Shown here: piece by piece, positions 1 to 6,438 of the stretch
How positions within the stretch are numbered: position 1 is the first letter of the stretch
Layout: every line of letters starts with the position of its first letter
NCBI GenBank assembly: GCA_015852425.1
Contig: JAAAIG010000913.1
Span: 1 to 14,826 of the forward strand
Direction of reading: 5' to 3'
Origin: Gryganskiella cystojenkinii
Lineage: Eukaryota; Mortierellomycota; Mortierellomycetes; Mortierellales; Mortierellaceae
Length of the DNA stretch: 14,826 nt
Program-made: the position numbers and the translations under genes
Notes under the pieces: generated by a model
Database searches by the model: none
Told to the model about the DNA's origin: nothing
What the model saw: only the letters and a program-made list of their open reading frames with translations

Positions 1-369
1 AAGGGTAACAGGCGTTGGTCTCGATGTGTCACAATGAGGGATAGCTATCAGAATCCTATCTTGATAGCAAAGAGAAGAACCACAAAGGTGGGTTGACGGA
101 AAGAGTGCCATGGCTGTGAGTCGAAGAGAGCGTAACCGTAACGGTTGTTCAAGGAGGATACAACCATGAGGGTTAATCCAGATAACGACAAGGTAACGCG
201 AGCAGGTCGCAACCTCAACCTTCGAGGTTGAGAGCAGATATCATAATCTCGAGAATAAGCTCCATGGTCAAGAGCTTATCACCAAAGTCTAGAACGAGAG
301 AAAAAGAACAGAATAATACGTCTTGCTAGAAAGCATCGAATCCCGTGACAAGTGCAATTAGTGCTTGAG
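1..369. other. No gene recognised
   Basis: I see no convincing coding frame, RNA gene or repeat here. A minus-strand frame in the lower half is open for some 60 codons but has no start codon and no recognisable motif, so I do not call it. The stretch lies just downstream of the minus-strand coding remnant at 370-690 and could hold more of that decayed gene. Confidence 0.4.
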
Positions 370-690
370 TTACTGTCCTGTGCGCCACTTCTTTGAATCG
401 ACCGTTTTGAATACTGCGTATTTCGAGAAAGAGCCTCTCACCTCCGTGTCAATGTAGAAGGACCAAATGGCCGCCGAAAGACCTTTACCGCCTGGAAATG
501 GAAAAACAGTCATGTACTTTGAGACGTCAACTGTTGGAGTTCTTTCAACAGCATCCTTGTATTGTTTCTCAATGACGGCGAGGATAAAGTAAGACTTGGG
601 ATTGTTGGTCAGGATCCATGGTTCGAAACAAGCTCAATCCTTGACAATATGCCTTATCAAGTCGTTCTAGGAAGTATTTTTTTCACCCTT
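370..690 (-). pseudogene. Unknown coding remnant, frameshifted
   Basis: Read on the minus strand, an open frame of 87 codons runs from 633 down to the stop at 370-372. It has balanced, protein-like composition, with stretches such as SKYMTVFPFPGGKGLSAAIW and KYAVFKTVDSKKWRTGQ just before the stop. It begins directly after an in-frame stop and has no ATG before residue 41. The adjacent frame supplies a plausible upstream part (KYFLERLDKAYCQGLS) over roughly 640-690, so one frameshift near 615-640 would join the two. I do not recognise the family. The low-complexity-free composition argues for decayed or partial coding DNA rather than chance; an exon of a larger gene is the alternative. A GTGAG donor-like site inside the frame has no good acceptor. 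Confidence 0.4.
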
Positions 691-897
691 CCATGCCATC
701 TACAACGACATGGCGAGTAGCGCCAAAAGATACAATTCGAATAACATATTTGAAAACTTATTAATAATTAACTAAGAAATAAAATTTATAATATCATAAC
801 GCCCGAAAAAAAATGGAACTAATCTTCCTATTGGATATTTTTTTATTGTGATTTAGTCGATTCGAGCATGACTCACATGAGCCATGCCATCTACAAC
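691..897. repeat. 16-bp direct repeat pair around an AT-rich insert
   Basis: The word CCATGCCATCTACAAC occurs exactly at 691-706 and again at 882-897, enclosing 175 bp of very AT-rich DNA. This is what a target site duplication around a short insertion (for example a SINE-like or internally deleted element) would look like, but the insert has no recognisable ends, so chance or simple duplication remains possible. It sits between the broken coding remnant and the small secreted protein gene. Confidence 0.35.
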
Positions 898-954
898 AAA
901 AAATCACGTCATGGAATCTTATGGTGTTTGATACCGTTCCTGTTCATCAGTTGT

Positions 955-1143
955 TCATTCAAAGAGTTTACAACATGCTTGGTTTCCGTTGCCACAGGAG
1001 CCTTCGAGGTTGAACGCAGGTGATGGACATCGTCTGTCAGCTCCTACATCAATACATGTGCCTCGCCACAAGAATCCACAAGTCTCGGCTAAAACGGCCG
1101 GGAGAATGGAACAGACAAGTGGTACAAGAGCATGTATTTTCAT
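955..1143 (-). CDS. Small secreted six-cysteine protein
   Basis: This is a 62-residue protein. Residues 1-19 (MKIHALVPLVCSILPAVLA) form a typical secretion signal with a short basic start, a hydrophobic core and a VLA cleavage site. The mature peptide of 43 residues has six cysteines spaced C-x7-C-x8-C-x10-C-x6-CC and contains GTCIDV near its start and SCGNGNQACC near its end. This resembles the G-x-C ... G-x-C-x-G-x-x-x-x-x-CC arrangement found in many small fungal secreted peptides and at the ends of some secreted enzymes; it is only loosely like beta-defensin spacing. The mature part is roughly neutral to acidic, so a cationic antimicrobial role is not indicated. The start at 1143 was chosen because it directly precedes the signal peptide and has an A-rich context (GCAAGAAAAATG); the in-frame ATG at 1206 would bury the signal. 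Function (effector, adhesion, toxin-like or housekeeping) is unknown. Confidence 0.65.
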   Translation of the reverse strand: MKIHALVPLVCSILPAVLAETCGFLWRGTCIDVGADRRCPSPAFNLEGSCGNGNQACCKLFE

Positions 1144-1422
1144 TTTTCTTGCCTTCTCAAATAGTAGAAATGTCATTATGTTAATCGCAGTCTCGAAGGA
1201 AACCAACGCACAAATAAATGCAACAAGGCGCTCTTACTATTTTACAGGAAGAGCTTGAAAGACGTGGTCAGAATATGTGAAGGTTTTTGTACAGTAGGTT
1301 GTGAACGTTATCGTGAGACTATCGAGTCTTGAGGAGTCTTGGTCGCAGTCTGTTTCTTGTGAGAGTTTCGTCTTTAAAAAGTGTCGGCTGAGATTCAATG
1401 CAGACAGTCTGAAGGCATGACT

Positions 1423-1431
1423 CCTTATATA
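1423..1431 (-). promoter_or_regulatory. TATA box (TATATAAGG)
   Basis: A consensus TATATAAGG lies on the minus strand 280 bp upstream of the secreted peptide's ATG. If used, transcription would start near 1395, giving a leader of about 250 nt. A good donor-like site (minus-strand GTAAGAG starting at 1237) raises the possibility of an intron in that leader, but its acceptor is weak. Confidence 0.45.
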
Positions 1432-2050
1432 CTTGCCAAATTCTTCTCTTTCTCTACCAATGCCATCTCATTTTCTCCTTTTTTTTGTGGCATGGAAGTA
1501 ATATCGTATGTGAACATTCTGGACAGTAGTCAGTTCCTCTGAGCGTGGATTTGAAACCGTAGCGAGATGGTTGTTATGGGCAAACGATCAAGGGATGCTG
1601 GAAAACGCAAGGGATGAAAGAAGCAAGGAGCGAAAAATGCAAGGGAGAAAGTAAGGGATGAAAAAGCAAGGGATGAAGGAAAGGGATAAGGAAAGTAAGG
1701 GATGGGGAAACCCTCGTGCAGGATAACTGACTTGTGGCAGCCAATTCATAGCGATGTTGCTTTTTGATCCTTCAATGTCGGCTCTTTCTCTCCTTCCTAC
1801 ATCGAATTCATCAGACGCGTTGTTCACTTGTACAATCTTTTTTCTCCTAAGGGGTCTATTGACGTGTTAACCTGTTTGGTGCGCATGCGATCATTTCGTG
1901 TTTTGTCATGTAGCTTTTATAGTAGATTATTGTTTTCAATTAAATAAAAGTAGGGTATTCTTTTCTTCCTCTTTTTCACATCTTGGCTTGTACGTTCATA
2001 ACGACGTTGCTTTTTTTGTTCCGTCCACTAGAGGTATTTGTTTTTTAATT
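1432..2050. other. Intergenic DNA, no gene recognised
   Basis: No frame here looks coding. The stretch holds a purine-rich simple repeat at 1608-1705 and T-rich tracts towards 1960-2050. Two short related segments (around 1745-1770 and 1995-2020, both containing a TTCATA.CGA.GTTGCTTTTT pattern) suggest an old diverged duplication. Confidence 0.4.
1608..1705 (+). repeat. Purine-rich degenerate repeat, AAGGGATGAA-like
   Basis: About ten imperfect copies of a 9-14-nt unit built around AAGGGATGAA (also AAGGGAGAAA and AAGGGATAAGG) follow one another on the plus strand. The minus strand is the matching pyrimidine tract, which produces a spurious serine/leucine-rich frame. Confidence 0.6.
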
Positions 2051-2905
2051 TAATTTTCTAAAAGGAAGAGCAATGATCGTTATACTTCCGGAGAGGTTGT
2101 GATTGTGCTGCACTGGCTGGTAGTAGTGAACTGAGATGATGAGAAAGAGGCGCTGAAGGCGTCAGGAAGGATGAGATCTGGGACGTCGAATGACGCGATT
2201 TACGCTGAGTCGTGATGTCTCTAATGAGTAGTGCACACGATATGACCGAGTAAATGCGACTGAGCACACGAATCGGCCACAATGCCACCAAATGCTACCA
2301 AACAACGAAGAGACGATCCGATGCGACTGATTCACACGGTGCTGCCCGAGTCACGTTGATGTTTCCAATGAGAGGGTCGATCGTCCTAGTGACGATGTTT
2401 CTGAGAGGAGCAGTTGTCCTTCGGTAGTTCTTTGTCTCAGTCGCGCTGGTGTTTCCGATGAGTAGGCGGAGTAGAGGGCCGAATGCCCTTCAATGATTCT
2501 TCGTCCGAGTTACGTTGATGTTTCCGATGAGAGGAGCGGTAGTCCTTCCATGATTTTTCGTCCGAGTCGTGTTGGTGTTTCCGATGAGAGAAGCGATCGT
2601 CCTTCAGTAATTCTTCGTCTCTGTCATGTTCTTACTAGCCATCGGTTCAGGCAGATAGTAGTTTCTTTTAATATCCTTTTTATTTTTCTCCTTATCTTCC
2701 TGTTCCGTGTTGTTGTGACGGTGGCTCTTTTTCCACGGGAATGCGACTATAATAAATGGAAAATGACATCAATGTAAAAAAAAAAAAAAATCTCTTTTGC
2801 AGCGCCTCTTTCTCATCGTCTCAGTTCACTACTACCAGCCAGTGCAAGCACAGTCACAACCTCTTCGGAAGTAAAACGATCGTTGCTCCTTCTTTTAGAA
2901 GATTA
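2051..2905. mobile_element. 855-bp element with ~105-bp terminal inverted repeats
   Basis: The left end (2051-2155) and the right end (2800-2905) are inverted copies of each other over about 105 bp with roughly 10% differences and one single-base indel (GTGCTGCACT against GTGCTTGCACT). Shared landmarks include GGCTGGTAGTAGTGAACTGA in the left arm. The interior has no transposase; it holds a 57-bp minisatellite (2345-2640) and a 15-base A run (2776-2790) just inside the right arm. Long terminal inverted repeats without coding capacity fit a non-autonomous DNA transposon, possibly Mutator-like. I could not identify a target site duplication, so the exact ends are uncertain by several bases. Confidence 0.6.
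2345..2640 (+). repeat. 57-bp minisatellite, about five copies
   Basis: The two best copies are 2504-2560 and 2561-2617, each 57 bp and starting TCCGAGT. A longer copy (2435-2503, 69 bp) carries a ~12-bp insertion, two diverged or truncated copies lie at 2345-2434, and a partial one follows 2617. Because 57 is a multiple of three, the plus strand gives a 19-residue repeating frame (units containing SDERS), which I take as a by-product. There are no unique spacers between units. Confidence 0.7.
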
Positions 2906-3250
2906 AGGAAGAAAAAAAAAGGTAATCGCGAAAGATGAAAGAAAACGGTAAACAGAAGAAGAACAGAAGAAGAGACAGAAGAAGAACAGAGAAAGAAAAG
3001 AAAAGAAAAGACAAAATAGGAAATAGTGAGCTGTACAGGAAGAAAAAAAAAAGGAAATCGCGAAAATTGAGAAAAAACAGTAATCTTAAGAACAGAGGAG
3101 AACAGAAGAACCTACAGTGAAAAGAAAAGAAGAGAGAATAGCAACAATGAGCAGTAGAGGGAGAAAAAATGGTAATAGCGAAAGATGGGGAAAAAACCGT
3201 TAATGGAAGAAAGGGAGCGGAAGAAGCAGAGAAAGAAAAGAACACGGAAC
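2906..3250 (+). repeat. Purine-rich tandem repeat, 131/121-bp units
   Basis: Three diverged units begin at 2906, 3037 and 3158, each opening with AGG(A/G)AG followed by an A run, then a GGTAAT.GCGAAA-like segment (degraded in the second unit), then AACAGAAG-type purine words. The whole block is almost free of pyrimidines on the plus strand. It fills the gap between the inverted-repeat element and the foldback element and explains the lysine/arginine-rich plus frames and the phenylalanine/serine-rich minus frame found here. Confidence 0.6.
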
Positions 3251-3251
3251 T

Positions 3252-3957
3252 ACAGTGACCTGCACTCAATTTGAGATTTTTCGACAAAGTGATTTAGTCC
3301 CCGTTGACAATTCAAATTGGCCATATTTTTTTAGAATTAGCCAGGGAAGAAATTTACATTAGCCAGATAACATTTTGGATTTGGCCATTTTGTCTTCTCA
3401 AATCAGCCATCTTGCAAACATCAAATATGCCGCTGTGGTCAAGTCAAATTCGCCAGCACTGCCACCCCAAATTTGGTTTCTTTGGAAAATCAAGTTGGCC
3501 GCTGTTGTCCATCCACTTGGCCCAAGCCGGGGAGTCTATTTCGTCAGTAATTTTGGCCACATTGATCCCTCCAATTTCGCTTCTTCCCCGTACTCCTTGT
3601 TGGCTCAAACCTCAATGCAGGCTAAAAAGAATTTGTCTTGGCGAAAAAGTTTTGGAGTTGAAAGACGAAATTGACTCCCCGGCTTGGGCCAAGTGGATGG
3701 ACAACAGCGGCCAACTTGATTTTCCAAAGAAACCAAATTTGGGGTGGCAGTGCTGGCGAATTTGACTTGACCACAGCGGCATATTTGATGTTTGCAAGAT
3801 GGCTGATTTGAGAAGACAAAATGGCCAAATCCAAAATGTTATCTGGCTAATGTAAATTTCTTCCCTGGCTAATTCTAAAAAAATATGGCCAATTTGAATT
3901 GTCAACGGGGACTAAATCACTTTGTCGAAAAATCTCAAATTGAGTGCGGGTCACTGT
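3252..3957. mobile_element. 706-bp foldback element with 294-bp arms
   Basis: The left arm 3252-3545 and the right arm 3664-3957 are inverted copies aligning without gaps over 294 bp with only two mismatches (3261 against 3948, and 3537 against 3672). They enclose a 118-bp spacer. The outer ends read ACAGTGACC(C/T)GCACTC. The left end is preceded by TA if the terminus is CAGTGACC, while the right end is followed by TG, so a TA target duplication with one changed base is possible, as in Tc1/mariner-type elements; that assignment is inference. There is no transposase. Identical protein frames appear on the two strands purely because the arms mirror each other. Near-identity of the arms implies recent insertion or arm-to-arm conversion. 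A transcript through it would fold into a very long hairpin. Confidence 0.85.
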
Positions 3958-4499
3958 GATTGAGTTCTGTTAAGAAGAAAAGCCTGAAAACATGAGAACT
4001 GGTGAGAACCAAAAGGGAAATGCAAAAGAAATTGCGAAAGAGAGAAAAGCAGCCTCTTATTTTTTTTACATCAACCAATGCTCTTGTGATCTTGCAACTC
4101 TGCTATCTTCACCGCCGATACCCTCACTGCGAAATATAGTCAGAAAACGTTCAATTTCCAGCCTGCAAACAGTTTGGTCATTGGGGAACCACTGCGACAG
4201 CATGTAAATTTAATCAAGGTGAAAGTCCACTGTAAGTTGAAAACTCCGTTGCCTCTAAGCGCTCTTCAATACTTACGGATATAAGTGGTGATTAATAGTC
4301 AATAACGAAAGTTACCTCAAATTTTCATTGTTATTCCTTCGCGAACACAAAAGGTTATCACAGGTCCAATCATTCCAACACACCGCGAGCCCAAGATGCA
4401 GAATAGGCAAGGAAACGCATGCGACAGAATGATCTGAGGTTACAGAGATCGAGAGACCACTAACACAGATCAGCGCCATGCATATGGTATGAATGGGAT
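3958..4499. other. Intergenic DNA with a weak minus-strand small frame
   Basis: Nothing here is firmly assigned. On the minus strand, 4203 down to 4066 encodes a 45-residue protein-like frame beginning MLSQWFPNDQTVCRLEIERF. Upstream of it on the same strand is a strong donor-like GTAAGTATTG (starting at 4276) and an acceptor-like CTGTCGCAG, so this could be a terminal exon of an unrecognised spliced gene. No family is recognised and the upstream exon is not evident. The last ~60 bases probably begin the Helitron remnant. Confidence 0.3.
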
Positions 4500-5190
4500 T
4501 ACAACAAACGAGCCAAGACTTTTCTTATTGATGGTCCTGCCGGAACGGGTAAAACTTTTCTCTACTCTGCGGTACTTTCATCCGTCCGTTCAAAAGGCCA
4601 CCTTGCTTTGGCTGTTGCTGGATCTGGCAAAGCTGTCTGATTCAAGGAGGTCGAACTGTCCATTCCCGATTTAAAGTCCCAATCCATACTCTTGAGGACA
4701 TTGCGTGTAACTTCACCCAACAGTCAGAGCTCGGAGAGTTGTCGAAGTAGGCCAAGGTCATTGTTTGGTATGAGGCGACGACGACACATAGTCGGATCAT
4801 TGAATCTGTGGAAAGATCACTGTAGGATCTCCTGAGTCAGTCGGGATTCAGAGCAAGGACCGTCTCTTTGGTGGAGAGATTGCTGTCTTTGGTGGTAACT
4901 TTAGGCAATTCCCTCCTGTTGCTAAGCGGGGAAGTCGATAGGATACCATCGCAGCATGTCTTAAGCACCCCCCTTTATGAACTGAGGTGCAGTCAACCCG
5001 AATTACAGTTAACATGGGACTCTTTCGCAACTCACAAGCACCAGATTTGAGGACCAAAGGGAATACGCGGATTGGATTTTCTCTGTTGGTGATGGACTCT
5101 GAGGGTTAGTCCTTCAACCACCGCGTCCATATGAATACCTAGTTACCTCAGGTCATGATGCCCCCTGATGCTGCCGTTGAATGCCTCGAG
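4500..5190 (+). pseudogene. Helitron Pif1-type helicase remnant
   Basis: The helicase end of a Helitron rolling-circle transposon protein, broken by stops and frameshifts. Motif I is intact in one frame (FLIDGPAGTGKTFLYS, with GPAGTGKT at 4533-4556). That frame stops at 4638; a second frame continues (GGRTVHSRFK, then AKVIVWYEATT from 4751). Its motif II has YEA where the family has DEA, so the Mg-binding aspartate is lost. A third frame carries motif III (VFGGNFRQFPPV, near 4885-4920), DTIAACLKHPPL ending in a stop where a tryptophan is usual, then TRITVNMGLF and, in another frame, REYADWIFSVGDG. The similarity fades after LPQVMMPPDAAVE around 5190. The Rep end of such a protein should lie upstream on the same strand but does not; a Rep fragment lies 2.5 kb downstream, beyond RPA3. 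Confidence 0.88.
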
Positions 5191-5450
5191 CCCTTATCTC
5201 CTCGAGCTCCCTGGTGGTCTCACCGACATTGTCCGAGTCGTCTTCGTCCCACACCTTTCGGAGTTCCCGGACAAGGTCTTCCCATGTCGTGCATTCGCTT
5301 GGCGTCTGCAGGACGGCTTTTTTCTTGTTGTTATGTAAAGTGCTTGTACAGACCCTCCATCATCTGGTCGTCGCTGCAACCACTCTGGCCAGCAGAACTC
5401 TTGTACTGCAGCAAGAGTTGTTGCAGTTGTTCGACTCCTTGACCTCGGAG
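5153..5450 (-). pseudogene. Gag-like coding remnant
   Basis: Two minus-strand frames abut. The first (5450-5334, 39 codons) includes LQQLLLQYKSSAGQSG and ends MMEGLYKHFT before a stop. The second (5332-5156, stop at 5153) includes KKKAVLQTPSECTTWEDLV and ends in the acidic, charged stretch DEDDSDNVGETTRELEEI. One extra base at 5333 accounts for the switch, so this was once a single frame. The size, helical charged composition and W-x-x-L spacing resemble the capsid (gag) part of fungal LTR or DIRS-type retroelements, but this is an impression from composition and I cannot name the family firmly. The last ~35 bp overlap the end of the opposite-strand Helitron similarity, so the junction of the two elements lies around 5150-5190. 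Confidence 0.5.
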
Positions 5451-5491
5451 TTAAAAACCGGTGCTGAAACGAACGGCATGCACACTATTGT

Positions 5492-5550
5492 CCCCCCCCC
5501 CCCACACACACACATTGAGCGGCATTTGTGAAAGTAGAGTGTGTGTGTGG
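5492..5550. repeat. C12-(CA)n and (GT)n palindrome
   Basis: A run of 12 C (5492-5503) continues into an alternating AC tract to 5514. A matching GT tract at 5539-5550 pairs with 5502-5513 to give a perfect 12-bp stem around a 25-nt loop. Two microsatellites of opposite polarity this close are probably one palindromic expansion. It lies just upstream of the candidate spliced gene. Confidence 0.6.
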
Positions 5551-5704
5551 TCGGGAGGGAGACTGCTTTTGGCTGTCGCTCGCTCGGCGTCAAACTTGCT
5601 TGTGCCCGCTTTGGCGTGCGGTCGAACAAGGTGAGGATAATCAACCGCGTAATAAACCAAGAACACAATCCTCCTACCGCCTCCCTGATGTGTACCAAAG
5701 ATGA

Positions 5705-6070
5705 TGCGCCGAGAAAGAAGGAGAAAACAAACAAAGAAAGAAAAAAGACTCCTCGCAACAGGGCAAACAAAACAAAAAAAACGACTCCTCTGAAAACCAC
5801 TACATTATTGAAGTTGATCCTCAGAGTAAAAATAATGACCAGACGCAAAAGATTCCTGGACAGAGACGGGAAGATGTCTATCCGTATGAATGAATGGAAG
5901 AACCACTACCATCTCCACACCGATGCAACAGGAAGATAGGAAAGGATTCAAACTTGTATGGTTTACATTATGAGGAAGGTGTTGAACTGGGAGAGCGTGG
6001 CGCATTGTCGTGTTTCCTTGGTCAATGGATCCGAAAGCGTTTTAAAAAAGAGGGTAAAAGTGGACATTGA
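5705..6070 (+). CDS. Candidate spliced gene, unknown function (3' part)
   Basis: A plus-strand frame open from 5705 reads, after a lysine-rich part, DSSENHYIIEVDPQSKNNDQ and then PGQRREDVYP. A 48-nt GT-AG intron (5884-5931, GTATGA...CAACAG) removes an in-frame stop (5890-5892) and joins the frame exactly to IGKDSNLYGLHYEEGVELGE and FLGQWIRKRFKKEG, ending at TGA 6068-6070. The good phase, the removal of the stop and the protein-like composition support a real gene. The start is unresolved: the frame has no ATG, and a TGA lies at 5702-5704. A neighbouring frame has ATG at 5691 (MCTKDDAPRKK) and would join through a one-base change in the A-rich run near 5773-5781, or an upstream intron exists. 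No family is recognised. The stop is 368 bp upstream of the RPA3 start on the same strand. Confidence 0.4.
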
Positions 6071-6292
6071 TGGAAGGAATGTTGACGGGGGGGTATCAAT
6101 GAGGTTTTATTTTTAACATCTTTGCCCTGGCTGGACAGTAAGCTCTTAATGGGAATGTGAGGATGGTGTGAAGAGAACGAGGAATAACACATGGTGAGGC
6201 CACCACTGGTCCTTTTCAAGCTAAATTAATGGCCACTGTCTAAGCCACCCATCAGTTACCGTGCTTTTTACCACACGCAACAAACAAAAGAA

Positions 6293-6300
6293 ACGCGAAA
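6293..6300 (+). promoter_or_regulatory. ACGCGAAA, MBF/SBF-like site upstream of RPA3
   Basis: ACGCGAAA followed by AGG lies about 140 bp before the RPA3 start codon. In yeasts, related CGCGAAA/ACGCG boxes bind the SBF/MBF factors that switch on DNA replication genes at the G1/S boundary. Use here is inferred from the word and from the gene's role. A CT-rich stretch (about 6355-6438) between it and the ATG is typical of fungal leaders. Confidence 0.35.
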
Positions 6301-6438
6301 AGGACGTGGATCAAATGAAATTTCAGAGTGCAAAGCCACAAAGGGACAGAACAACCCTTTTTCTTTTTGCCGCTCGCTTTTCATTACTTTCTACGTTCTT
6401 CTCTTTCCCATCAATCCCCAGCAAACAATCTCTACAAC

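Noticed and set aside
955..1206. Longer 83-residue start for the secreted peptide
   Set aside because: Starting at 1206 would place 21 residues before the signal peptide; the ATG at 1143 gives a standard secretion signal.
2345..2640. Possible CRISPR-like array of 57-bp repeats
   Set aside because: Units are directly adjacent without spacers, vary in length and diverge; this is a minisatellite in a eukaryotic context.
2895..3287. 130-codon minus-strand frame rich in phenylalanine, serine and leucine
   Set aside because: It is the complement of the purine-rich tandem repeat; composition alone explains it.
3304..3905. Matching long frames on opposite strands (3304-3765 plus and 3612-3905 minus) sharing about 80 identical residues
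   Set aside because: They are produced by the 294-bp inverted repeat; the same DNA word read from each arm gives the same frame. There is no codon bias or domain.
5360..5848. 162-codon minus-strand frame with a hydrophobic start
   Set aside because: It mirrors the A-rich lysine-coding DNA of the plus-strand candidate gene and crosses the microsatellite palindrome; no domain or signal is convincing.
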